From Desulfatirhabdium butyrativorans DSM 18734 (GTDB lineage: Bacteria > Desulfobacterota > Desulfobacteria > Desulfobacterales > Desulfatirhabdiaceae), in assembly GCF_000429925.1 (NCBI RefSeq), contig NZ_KE386986.1:62001-126000 (forward strand): 64,000 bases of DNA. Direction: 5' to 3'. This document shows positions 35,965 through 43,996 of the stretch, in pieces; position 1 is the stretch's first letter, and every line of letters begins with the position of its first letter. The position numbers and the translations under genes are program-made. The notes beneath the pieces were generated by a model. It searched no databases and was not told where the DNA came from. It saw only the letters and a program-made list of their open reading frames with translations.

Positions 35965-36033
35965 TTGTATCCCCTGTTGATTCTGCATCCTATGGTGGTT
36001 ACGCTGGTTATTTCCATTTTGGAAAGAACCACT

Positions 36034-36290
36034 ACCAGCGTAACCACTCAGTATGTGATGGTTACGCGGCAACTACCGAGGAATCCTCGGTAGTTGCCTT
36101 CCTAATGCCAGCGTAACCATTAAGCGTGTGATGGTTACGCGACATGGCCTGTATTCTACCTGAACATCCTCTTAAAAATGCCAGCGTAACCATTAAGCGT
36201 GTGATGGTTACGCGACTTCGGTGAATCTTACGCAGCCAAATTGCTTGAGACAGGCCAGCGTAACCATTAAGCGTGTGATGGTTACGCGAC
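36034..36290 (-). CRISPR. CRISPR-like mini-array, four 36-37-nt repeats and three 36-38-nt spacers
   Basis: Repeats lie at 36035-36070, 36108-36143, 36181-36216 and 36255-36290, with starts 73, 73 and 74 bases apart. The last three are identical and usually have one extra shared G before them; the first differs at five or six positions, like a decayed terminal repeat. Each repeat is itself an inverted repeat (GCGTAACCAT and ATGGTTACGC, ten-base loop). The three intervening sequences are unrelated. Read on the minus strand, the array follows a TnpB/Cas12f-like gene remnant with a 127-base leader-like gap, and the decayed repeat is distal. No adaptation genes are present. Confidence 0.65.
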
Positions 36291-36417
36291 GCCCCGATAT
36301 ATGCGGTCGATTTTATTGGGTTTGGCGAGCGTATTGCGAGACCCGGATGAAAACCGGGAGTTTTACACGCCACTGTCTCGCCTTCAGGACGTCTGGTCGC
36401 CCTATCTATTTTATTTT
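36291..36417 (-). other. Leader-like segment between TnpB/Cas12-like remnant and array
   Basis: This 127-base segment has no credible gene. It contains a hairpin CCCGGTTTTCATCCGGG (about 36339-36358 on the minus strand) and an AT-rich stretch next to the remnant. If the array is functional, it is where a leader promoter or a small guide-partner RNA would lie. I found no convincing anti-repeat longer than six bases. Confidence 0.35.
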
Positions 36418-36855
36418 TCATGCTAATTCCTTTTCGAGCGAGTTATGGGTTTTCGTCATCACGTTCCCGCTCGCACATTGTTCGGCAATCATTTCATCGA
36501 TTCCGATCACAGTAAGATTCTGACTCGCATTATGATCGGCATGGGTATCGTATCCGCAGTTCTCACACAAAAAATGGTGCCATTCTGGCCGGTTGTTTTC
36601 TGATATATGCCCGCATTTAAAGCAACGGAGAGAGGTGTATTGCGGATTGACTTCCTTGACTGTTATCCCCTTTTCTCCAGCCTTGAATTTAATCTTTTCC
36701 ATCAGATCGCACACAGCCCAATCAGCAAGCATCGCGCATAAATAGCTGTCTGTGCCGCCATCCTTTGGTGGTCTTAGGGTTGATGGGTCTTTCATCTGTA
36801 TGATTCGACATCCGGTTTTTTCAGCGAAATCGATAATCATCCTGCTGTTCCGATG
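36418..36855 (-). pseudogene. C-terminal remnant of a TnpB/Cas12f-like RuvC-zinc-finger protein
   Basis: About 145 codons match the C-terminal third of TnpB/Cas12f proteins. HRNSRMIIDFAEKTGCRII is the strand-helix before RuvC-II. VKEVNPQYTSLRCFKCG and HFLCENCGYDTHADHNASQN are the target-nucleic-acid-binding zinc finger and the final RuvC Asp. The RuvC-II glutamate position reads Lys (IIQMKDPST instead of the usual MEDL). The RuvC-I half and recognition lobe are absent: homology stops where the plus-strand tail gene begins. It is therefore a truncated, probably nuclease-dead relic. Whether it was a transposon TnpB or a small type V effector cannot be decided from sequence alone. Confidence 0.75.
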
Positions 36856-36871
36856 GCAGAGGAACACGTCT

Positions 36872-37894
36872 ATGTCTGAGCCTACGACGCTGCTATTGCA
36901 AAAGGCCGTCAAGCGAAGCGGCGGGCAGGAAATCGAGTTGTCGTTCTGCAGAGATTGTGCATTCGTTGAAACCGTCGATCTTTCAGGCCCGAGAATGATC
37001 CTGAAATACGATGATCGGTTTTCTGTTCTGCGCAATCACCTGCAGGTGGTACCGGGTGATATCATCGATTGCACACTTTCAGCGGATGCCTATGAATCCG
37101 GGATGCTCAATTTCAAGGCCGGATTCCGGGTGATGTCGATGCCTGTGGAGGGTGATGTCGTTACGCTCAATATGCTCCAGGAGGAAATTGCATGTCTGAA
37201 AGACCCCGTCAAGGGCGCAAGGCTGTTTTCCAAAAATGCATACTCGATCGAGGACATCATCAAACAGACACAGAAGGCAGCCGGTATCAGCGAGCAATTG
37301 CCCGTAGATGGTATATCCATGTCGTTGCTGAACGATTATCACCTGTTGCCGGGGGATAGGCCGTCGTTGTTGTTGCGGCAATTGGCTTATGAACATGGCG
37401 CCCTGATTTATGCGTTCCGGGGCAAAATCTGTTTCAAAAAACTTTCAGACCTGTACGGCGGAACAACCAATATCACGCTCTCATACCGCAAGCCCGATGC
37501 TGATTTCCAGGTTGTGACCTATCGGCACCTGAATACCGACAAGCTGGTCAGCGACAAAACCCAGCGCAAATACTTCGGCTGGTCCATCACCGATGGACTG
37601 ATAGAGGCCAACCAATCCATCGATGCGCCCATGGAATGGTGCCAGCATGACAGCTCGCAGATCATGGACAACATGACCGTTATCGCCATGCCGATTCTGG
37701 ATATTGTCACATGGGGCACAGGAAGGCTCGGCCCCGGGTTGTCTGTGAATTTCCAATGGTACCTGGAGGCGTCATGGAATGATTCGTGGCTCGATGAAAG
37801 TCTTCCCACAAAAGCCGTGACAGGCAATGTCACCCACTATACAGCCGGTGCCCAGAATTACTATTGCCGGATGAAAGCGATGATCCCGGCATGA
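36872..37894 (+). CDS. Putative baseplate hub protein (gp27/late-control-D-like)
   Basis: This 340-residue protein begins the plus-strand baseplate block and is followed by a gp5-like spike gene in ATGA overlap, the standard position of a baseplate hub. The first 90 residues look like a beta-barrel (IELSFCRDCAFVETVDLSGP and VVPGDIIDCTLSADAYESG). A later stretch SIEDIIKQTQKAAGI plus SLLLRQLAYEHGALIYAFRGKICFK is typical of hub proteins in P2/Mu-like and T4-like tails. The ATG at 36872 has AGAGGA upstream. The ribosome site lies inside the end of the TnpB-like remnant. Confidence 0.6.
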   Translation: MSEPTTLLLQKAVKRSGGQEIELSFCRDCAFVETVDLSGPRMILKYDDRFSVLRNHLQVVPGDIIDCTLSADAYESGMLNFKAGFRVMSMPVEGDVVTLNMLQEEIACLKDPVKGARLFSKNAYSIEDIIKQTQKAAGISEQLPVDGISMSLLNDYHLLPGDRPSLLLRQLAYEHGALIYAFRGKICFKKLSDLYGGTTNITLSYRKPDADFQVVTYRHLNTDKLVSDKTQRKYFGWSITDGLIEANQSIDAPMEWCQHDSSQIMDNMTVIAMPILDIVTWGTGRLGPGLSVNFQWYLEASWNDSWLDESLPTKAVTGNVTHYTAGAQNYYCRMKAMIPA

Positions 37895-38712
37895 GCCAAC
37901 AGGACATTCAAAGCCATGGCATGACACCGATGCCGCAAAACCCCAAACGGCGCTATCAGGGTGAATATATCGGGATCGTAGAGAGTATCGATGATCCGGA
38001 TAAGCTGATGCGGGTTCGGGTTCGGGTGAAAGGAGTTTTTACCGATGATGTTCCGGTCGATGATTTGCCATGGGCGACGTACAGGCTTCCTATCGGGTTT
38101 CGGCCAAACGATGGCCTTTTTACTCCGGTGGATGTTGGCGACTATGTGTGGGTGGATTTTCCGTTCGGTGGAGACACGCGAAGGCCGCGCATTACGGGAA
38201 GCGTTCATTATTGCCCCGAATCGACACCGAATTTCCCCGACGATGCTTGGGAGGGACCTGACGGGCCGCAAGCCAAGCGTTCCGGAGACGAGCCGGAGGC
38301 AAGCGAGAAGCCGCAATACAGCAAGGACTGTATCTATAAACAACACGGCGTACAGGCTGAAATCCGTGAGGACGGAACCTTTCGGATCACACAGGCTCAA
38401 ACGGGGACCAATGTGGAGATTACCAAGGATGGGGCTGTGATCCTGCATGGGGTGAGTGATCTGTTCATCACGACCGAGACCAACCGGTTCGATCAGGTGG
38501 CAGGAGACGAAAAACGGGATATCACCGGGAATGATGATGTAACCATCGGGGCCGATGCCTCGCTTACGGTGATGGGGGATATGACGGAGCATGTAACCGG
38601 ATCGATCATGAGCGAGGCAACGGGTGATTATCAGGCATCGGCCCAACGGGTGCTTAAACTGACTTCCGCCGAAAAGATTGTAATTCAGGCCCCGTCTGTG
38701 GAGATCAATTGA
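37891..38712 (+). CDS. Baseplate spike protein with OB-fold and beta-helix (gp5/gpV-like)
   Basis: This 273-residue spike protein starts with an OB-fold: YQGEYIGIVESIDDPDKLMR, VRVKGVF and VGDYVWVDFPFGGDTRRPRITG. Residues 150-273 form repeated short strands (GVQAEIREDGTFRITQAQTG, NVEITKDGAVILHG, DKRDITGNDDVTIG), as in the triple-stranded beta-helix needle of contractile tails. No lysozyme domain is inserted; muralytic activity may instead come from the tape-measure-like protein. Start and upstream stop overlap (ATGA). Confidence 0.85.
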   Translation: MSQQDIQSHGMTPMPQNPKRRYQGEYIGIVESIDDPDKLMRVRVRVKGVFTDDVPVDDLPWATYRLPIGFRPNDGLFTPVDVGDYVWVDFPFGGDTRRPRITGSVHYCPESTPNFPDDAWEGPDGPQAKRSGDEPEASEKPQYSKDCIYKQHGVQAEIREDGTFRITQAQTGTNVEITKDGAVILHGVSDLFITTETNRFDQVAGDEKRDITGNDDVTIGADASLTVMGDMTEHVTGSIMSEATGDYQASAQRVLKLTSAEKIVIQAPSVEIN

Positions 38713-39437
38713 TGATTACGACCACTACGCCATGCGGGATGATGATCGCAGAGTTCCAGGACGCCGAAAACATGCTGGAGCAGGCCGCAAAAGGTCCTAT
38801 GAAAATGATAGCCAATGTGGATCGAATGATTCGCAATACGGCATTGGGGGCGTTGCAGGTGGCCCAAGATCAGATCGATGAAATTGCCGGTCAAATAGGC
38901 TTGATAGCCGTGGAGGACAGCCTCGCGTGGATGAAAACCTGTATGGGAATTTTGCGCAATTGCTCCAGCGCCATAGCCTCGAATCCATTGATTCAGAGCG
39001 CAATCGATGTGGATATGGCGGCTATTGACGACGTGACGGACCCCGGACAATTGCCCGGATTTTCCAGGCGTCAACTGGAATCCAAAATGAAGACGGCAGC
39101 GTTCCGGGCGATGGACAAGGGGCTCTCTTCCATCGGGATAGGCAGCAAGATCGGCATGACACAATCCAAATACCTGAAGAATTTGAAGGCTGCGGGCATT
39201 CTGGATTCGCTCGATTTGATGCAGGATATCATAACGTGTCTGGAGATGGTGTGTGATCAGTCGGATTATGCAGGCAGACGAAGCCAATGGTTGAGCTCGC
39301 TGCATCTGGACGATGGCTATAATTTGAGCGGGAATTTATGGGCAAGCGCTGGTAGTGAAAAGATCGCAGCGATCAACCAGACAGCGGCGGCCATCGGGGA
39401 TATCGAATCCAGTATCGACGCCTGGAGCCTCGTGTAA
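38712..39437 (+). CDS. Helical phage structural protein, unknown
   Basis: This 241-residue mostly helical protein begins MITTTTPCGMMIAEFQDAENMLEQ. The ATG at 38712 overlaps the spike stop (TGATG). It sits between spike and PAAR-tip genes, which suggests a baseplate or spike-loading role. I recognise no family. Five cysteines are scattered through the protein without a metal-binding pattern. Confidence 0.5.
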   Translation: MITTTTPCGMMIAEFQDAENMLEQAAKGPMKMIANVDRMIRNTALGALQVAQDQIDEIAGQIGLIAVEDSLAWMKTCMGILRNCSSAIASNPLIQSAIDVDMAAIDDVTDPGQLPGFSRRQLESKMKTAAFRAMDKGLSSIGIGSKIGMTQSKYLKNLKAAGILDSLDLMQDIITCLEMVCDQSDYAGRRSQWLSSLHLDDGYNLSGNLWASAGSEKIAAINQTAAAIGDIESSIDAWSLV

Positions 39438-39736
39438 TGGCAGGAGGAATGCCTGTTTGTGTCATTGGTAAAACGGGAGTGGGGTATTGCGCCATCTGTC
39501 GGGTGTGGACTACCGGACGGATCACAAGCGGATCGGACGATTGTTTGATTGCAGGCTCAGGTGTTGCGCGGGATTCGGACACCGTCAAAGCCTCGTGCGG
39601 GCATATCGGATATATTCATGCCAGCATGACGACCAAAAAAATCAATGGCAAAGGTATTGCCCGCTTATCCGATGTGTTTACCGGGGATTTTACCGGGGTG
39701 CTGATTGACGGCGTCCAAACGGTAGCGGTTGGATAA
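39437..39736 (+). CDS. PAAR-like spike-tip protein
   Basis: This 99-residue protein has the PAAR layout: MPVCVIGKTG near the start, VARDSDTVKASCGHIGYIHA with Cys and His ligands, and NGKGIARLSDVFTG. It would cap the beta-helix spike as the pointed tip, probably with one bound metal. It starts immediately at the previous stop in the baseplate block. Confidence 0.75.
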   Translation: MAGGMPVCVIGKTGVGYCAICRVWTTGRITSGSDDCLIAGSGVARDSDTVKASCGHIGYIHASMTTKKINGKGIARLSDVFTGDFTGVLIDGVQTVAVG

Positions 39737-39748
39737 AAAAAGGAGAAC

Positions 39749-40258
39749 ATGGAACGCAAGATTGTCGCTTTTAGCGGGGCTCATGGGACGGGGAAAACAA
39801 CAGCCGTTTATCGCATGGCAGCCAATTTGAAGTTGGAACAAACCGGATCGGTCGGTGTGATACTGGAGACAGCCAGAATCTGCCCGTTTCCCGTGCTATC
39901 CGCAACCTGTGACAAACCCTCACAGGATGCTCAGATGTGGATATTTACGAGACAGATTCAGGAGGAAATGCAGGCGTCCAGAATATACGACGTGGTGGTT
40001 TCGGATCGAACCGTATTGGATTCCATCGCGTATACCGCTGCAGCCGGTATGAATGACCTGGCCTACGCCATGCGTGAGGTGGCGAGACATTATGCGCCGA
40101 TTGCATATCAGAGCGTTTATTTCCGAAGCCTTGTGGATTGTGACTATTGCGTAAATGACGGGTTCCGCAATCAGGATGTCGAATTCCGTCGTGATGTCGA
40201 GTGGGCGCTTTTGGATTTATACGATGAAATGGGTATCGAGGTAAAACATGGATATTGA
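39749..40258 (+). CDS. Small P-loop kinase, NadR/AAA_28-like
   Basis: This 169-residue P-loop protein has Walker A GAHGTGKTT at residues 10-18, followed by VSDRTVLDSIAY, which resembles the Walker-B and lid region of NadR-type and deoxynucleotide kinases. Likely activity is phosphorylation of a nucleoside, NMN-related or nucleotide substrate during phage growth. AAAGGAG precedes the start. Its place inside a structural operon, between PAAR and portal, is unusual. Confidence 0.6.
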   Translation: MERKIVAFSGAHGTGKTTAVYRMAANLKLEQTGSVGVILETARICPFPVLSATCDKPSQDAQMWIFTRQIQEEMQASRIYDVVVSDRTVLDSIAYTAAAGMNDLAYAMREVARHYAPIAYQSVYFRSLVDCDYCVNDGFRNQDVEFRRDVEWALLDLYDEMGIEVKHGY

Positions 40259-40937
40259 TGAACTGGTCGAATCGCTGGGCAAGCAACTAACGGCCAAAGG
40301 CAAGGCCATCGAGAATTTGGACCGGCAAATCGATGAACTGAACGATCAGAAAACATGCCTGGAAACAGTCGTTGCCCCAATATTATCATCCAACGAATCG
40401 GCTGCAAACTGGGTGGGATGGCACATCAACAAACGATCGGGAGAGTTCGGGACTTACGGCATATCCGCTCAAATCGACAAACTGCAACAACTCAAGGATG
40501 TTCTTAGCCAGGATTGCGGGTTTCTGGAACAGACCATAGCGCTTTATAACCGGGCCGCAAAAGGAATCGAGATCGAGGACGTCGGGCTTCCGCCAGGGGT
40601 TGCCGAAGAGGTCGAGGGGAGTGTGTTCAACGTGGACATGGACCACCCGGAATCCCGGTATCAGCTCCAAAAGGCGGCGGATTACCACATGGTCAATCGG
40701 ATCATCGTTGATGCGGAGGGTTGCCCTGCAGAGGAAGGCAGTTATGTGTTGCCTGACAGCTCGGAAATCGGTGATCTGGTATGCCTGAGTGGAATGCCGC
40801 ACATCTGCCTGATGCCTGGAGACGGAGACAGCGCATTGTATTACTGCATCGGGCTCCAGGAGCCATCTGAGGCGTCGGAAGATTATGGATTGTGTCACCA
40901 GAAGCCATGCCTTCCGGCGGAACCCAATGGTGCGTAA
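40248..40937 (+). CDS. Coiled-coil protein, unknown
   Basis: This 229-residue acidic protein overlaps the kinase gene by 11 bases. Residues 5-45 form a likely coiled coil (GKQLTAKGKAIENLDRQIDELND), and the rest has no fold I recognise. It is the last gene before a CATATAGCGCTATATG-type palindrome, so it probably ends the baseplate transcription unit. Confidence 0.5.
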   Translation: MDIDELVESLGKQLTAKGKAIENLDRQIDELNDQKTCLETVVAPILSSNESAANWVGWHINKRSGEFGTYGISAQIDKLQQLKDVLSQDCGFLEQTIALYNRAAKGIEIEDVGLPPGVAEEVEGSVFNVDMDHPESRYQLQKAADYHMVNRIIVDAEGCPAEEGSYVLPDSSEIGDLVCLSGMPHICLMPGDGDSALYYCIGLQEPSEASEDYGLCHQKPCLPAEPNGA

Positions 40938-40950
40938 AGACCATTTTCAA

Positions 40951-40968
40951 CACATAGCGCTATATGCG
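40951..40968. promoter_or_regulatory. Phage palindromic operator, copy 1
   Basis: CACATAGCGCTATATGCG lies 82 bases before the next structural gene. It matches the perfect 20-base palindrome at 53312-53331 in 16 of 18 aligned positions or better. The same motif precedes two other gene blocks. Confidence 0.65.
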
Positions 40969-41049
40969 ATGCAATGTATTGCTGTGTGGGTGGAAACGCT
41001 CTAATCATGTGACATGTCATAACCATTTTTTCCAATGAAAGGACCCGCT

Positions 41050-41982
41050 ATGCTGAAAACAACGATCAAGATCGAGAATTTCACCTGTTCGGCTATCGAT
41101 TGCAAAATTGCAGCGCTTGGCCTGAATTTTGAGGCCCCAGCCTATGCAACCGGGGTATCGGCTGTAACCACAACAGTTGCAGCAACCAAAGCGACTGCAG
41201 CCATTGCAGCCATCGCCGCAAAATATGGAACGGCTGTTGTCGTTACCAATATGGGTGATTTCGATGACGGCGAAATCTATCCATACCAGCCGTTCATTTT
41301 GAACAAACTGGATGGTGACGGCGCTCCTGGTGCCACAGATGACGAATCGGAAGGGTATGCCGTTGGATCGGTGTGGATAGATGTCACGACATCACCGCAG
41401 GCTATCTATCAATGCGTGGATGCAACAGATGGTGCCGCCGTTTGGAAGGACCTTACGCTCGATGACCAACCGTTCGCCGAAAAAACACCCGTAAACGCAG
41501 TAGCAGCATCCGGAACAATCACATCCGATGCTACAGCCCCATCGGATGGGGATACTGTTACCATCGGGACCAAGACCTATACGTTCAAAACAGCCCTGAC
41601 CCCTACAGAGGGCCAGGTCCTGATCGGTTCAAGTGCTGCCGAAGCGCTGGACAACCTGAAATCGGCAATCAACCATGAAGGTACGCCGGACACGGATTAT
41701 TCGTGCGCCGAAGCCCATCCGACTGTAACGGCAACGACAAACACCAATACCACACAGCTTGTCGTTGCCAAAACAAAGGGCGTGGCTGGCAATTTGATTG
41801 CCACAACCAAAGTTTGCGATCACCTGTCATGGGGTGATGCAACGCTTGCCGGGGGCGTGAACGGAACCATTGGTGCGGCCAACGAAACGTGCGCCGATGC
41901 CAGTTATTTGTACCATTGCATCGAAACCAACACCATTTCAGACGCCAATTGGAGAAGAATTTCTCTTGGCTCCGCCTATTAA
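41050..41982 (+). CDS. Phage structural protein with repeated beta domain
   Basis: This 310-residue protein has an Ala/Thr-rich N-terminal part. The later beta domain reads PSDGDTVTIGTKTYTFKTAL, SAAEALDNLKSAINHEG and TKGVAGNLIATT, a module often found in phage tail-fibre or head-decoration proteins. The ATG at 41050 has AAAGGA six bases upstream; an ATG five codons earlier overlaps that site. It heads the portal transcription unit, downstream of the palindrome. Confidence 0.5.
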   Translation: MLKTTIKIENFTCSAIDCKIAALGLNFEAPAYATGVSAVTTTVAATKATAAIAAIAAKYGTAVVVTNMGDFDDGEIYPYQPFILNKLDGDGAPGATDDESEGYAVGSVWIDVTTSPQAIYQCVDATDGAAVWKDLTLDDQPFAEKTPVNAVAASGTITSDATAPSDGDTVTIGTKTYTFKTALTPTEGQVLIGSSAAEALDNLKSAINHEGTPDTDYSCAEAHPTVTATTNTNTTQLVVAKTKGVAGNLIATTKVCDHLSWGDATLAGGVNGTIGAANETCADASYLYHCIETNTISDANWRRISLGSAY

Positions 41983-41999
41983 GGTTACGGGTTATACAA

Positions 42000-42320
42000 A
42001 TGCTTCAAACTGCAGTCACCATAACGAATAATAGTTGCGGCGTGGTTCATTTGGTCGGTGAACAGTTTAACGCCCGGATTTCCGGGTATGATGAATTCAC
42101 CGGTTCAATGCCCGAGAGCGTTTTCGACGCCAATGTCGCCAAATTCGCCTTGTCCTATCCGTTTGTCGAGATTGTGGAGGGCGAAACGGCGGACGATGGT
42201 ATTTTGCCCGATTCTGAATCAATACCCGCTGAATCGGTATCGCTTGAAGCGATATCAGGGTTGGAAGCCACGAACGTTCAAGCGGCCATTGAAGAAATCT
42301 ATTCAAAGATTCCATCGTAA
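42000..42320 (+). CDS. Small phage protein upstream of portal, unknown
   Basis: This 106-residue protein starts MLQTAVTITNNSCGVVHLVG. The C-terminal part ESVSLEAISGLEATNVQAAIEEI resembles a segment common in phage fibre-type proteins. The start is taken at the ATG after the previous stop, with AAGGTTACGGG upstream. A head or fibre role is inferred from position only. Confidence 0.45.
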   Translation: MLQTAVTITNNSCGVVHLVGEQFNARISGYDEFTGSMPESVFDANVAKFALSYPFVEIVEGETADDGILPDSESIPAESVSLEAISGLEATNVQAAIEEIYSKIPS

Positions 42321-42328
42321 GGGCGAAC

Positions 42329-43996
42329 GTGAAGCGAAACCCCATCAATTTATTCACCAAACTCTTTCCAGGGTTTATATCCTCCGGGATCGGCCAGGAC
42401 AACAACAATCTGGCCGATCCTCTACCGGTGAACGCCTTTTATGAAGATTTTTTTGGCGTTCCTGGTGATCCATCGGCCATTACCGGGCCGGTCGGGGAGG
42501 AAGATCAGCCAATCGGTGTGTTGCCGATCAATCGCTTGGCGCGGTATCCGGTATTCCAGGCAATGGCTGCGGACCCGACTATCGATAGCGCTATCAAAAT
42601 GCATCTGAGTCATGCCTTGTCCGCAAAATCCGATACCGGGGAAATCGTATCCATCGAGAGTACGGACGACAAAGACGATCCGATAACGATCGATTTGAGA
42701 AACACGTTCAAGGAAAAAATCAATAAACACTGTATATCATGGGCGTTCAATGCCGCCCTGTATGGAATCTGGTTTTGCCGCGTGTACGGAAGGCCGGGCG
42801 TCGGGGTGGAGTTGGTCCGATCCGATTATTACACGCACCCGCAATTCATGCGGATGTATGAGCGGGCAGGGCAACTGGTCGGATTTTCATCGGCTTGGCA
42901 ACGTAATTTTGAACGAGGCCAAATTGATTTGCTGCCGCCGTGGTCGTTTGTGGCTTTTCGGATTCCCTACTGGAAAATCGAAACGAATGCCGAACCGTTT
43001 CGGGCCGATGGCAGGGATTTCGATATTGCCAGCGACGCCTATCAGGACGAGGGGATTTGCGAGTCCCAAAATTACGGGCAATCGCTGATTGAAACGGCAT
43101 TCGGGCCATGGCTGGACCTGCAGGAGGCCATCATCAGTTTGAATATGAGCCGGAAAAACGCTGCCCGACTGGAGCGGTTGATCGGCGTCAATACGGGAAA
43201 AATGAACCCGCAACGAGCCGCGCAATATCTGGGCACCATATCGAATCTGTTGTTGAAAACACAACGACAACGAGCCGCGCAATCACTGAAACGTGGATTC
43301 ATCCAGACCATTATCAATCATCTCGTACCGATCTGGGGCGATGGCAAGGGGCGGCTTGAAATCAACACCATCGAGGGCAACCCCAACATCGAGGGCCTTG
43401 CGGATGTTCAGTTCCATATCAACCGGCTGGGCTCTGCCCTGGGTATCGATCCTTCATTGCTTGGGTTTGGCGAGTTGCTTTCAGGAGGTCTTGGAGATGG
43501 CGGTTTTTTCCGGGTGTCGATTCTGGCCGCAATCAGGGCTCATCTGCTACGCCGGGCGGTTTTAAGCGGAATCGAAACGCTGTTTGATATCCATGTGGCC
43601 TATAAATTCAATAAGGTTTTCCTTCCGGGTGAAAAGCCATGGCGGATCATGTTCAATTCCGTCTCTTCCGCGATGGATCGGGAGGAACAGGAAAATCGGG
43701 AAGGCCGGGCAAATTTGGCATCCATGATCGGGACCATCGTTCAGACGCTCGATCCCGACATGCAGAGTGTCGACAGGCAGGCATTTTATAATTTCCTGTG
43801 GACTGACATCATGAAAGTGGATGAAGAAAAATTTAAAGGGATGTTTCCTGGAAAAAAGATTGATCAGGCTGCGCCGGACGGTGGAGGCCAGGGTGATAAC
43901 AGCGGAGACAATACGGGCGTGATGGAATCCGCTGTCGTGCAATCGGTTTTGTCGGATATCCGCAGCAGCAATCAAGGGAGGGGTGAATATGCCTGA
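42329..43996 (+). CDS. Phage portal protein
   Basis: This 555-residue protein is the likely dodecameric DNA-entry portal, of the T4 gp20-like myovirus kind by length and context. It has the expected N-terminal region with RYPVFQAMAADPTIDSAIKMHLSHAL, a central YGQSLIETAFGPWLDLQEAI helix pair, and GSALGIDPSLLGFGELLSGG near the crown region. A GTG start at 42329 is the first in-frame codon. The stop overlaps the start of the protease/scaffold gene. Confidence 0.75.
   Translation: MKRNPINLFTKLFPGFISSGIGQDNNNLADPLPVNAFYEDFFGVPGDPSAITGPVGEEDQPIGVLPINRLARYPVFQAMAADPTIDSAIKMHLSHALSAKSDTGEIVSIESTDDKDDPITIDLRNTFKEKINKHCISWAFNAALYGIWFCRVYGRPGVGVELVRSDYYTHPQFMRMYERAGQLVGFSSAWQRNFERGQIDLLPPWSFVAFRIPYWKIETNAEPFRADGRDFDIASDAYQDEGICESQNYGQSLIETAFGPWLDLQEAIISLNMSRKNAARLERLIGVNTGKMNPQRAAQYLGTISNLLLKTQRQRAAQSLKRGFIQTIINHLVPIWGDGKGRLEINTIEGNPNIEGLADVQFHINRLGSALGIDPSLLGFGELLSGGLGDGGFFRVSILAAIRAHLLRRAVLSGIETLFDIHVAYKFNKVFLPGEKPWRIMFNSVSSAMDREEQENREGRANLASMIGTIVQTLDPDMQSVDRQAFYNFLWTDIMKVDEEKFKGMFPGKKIDQAAPDGGGQGDNSGDNTGVMESAVVQSVLSDIRSSNQGRGEYA

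Noticed and set aside
36291-36417. tracrRNA-type anti-repeat beside the array
   Set aside because: The longest match to the repeat I could find is about six bases (GCGTGT), which is not convincing.
36062-36421. A 119-codon open frame on the minus strand across the repeat array
   Set aside because: Its translation is the repeats themselves (NHHTLNGYAG recurring), and it has no ribosome site or independent content.
36418-37035. Full-length TnpB or Cas12 gene
   Set aside because: Only the C-terminal third has homology. The upstream part of the frame is antisense to the hub gene and has no TnpB features.
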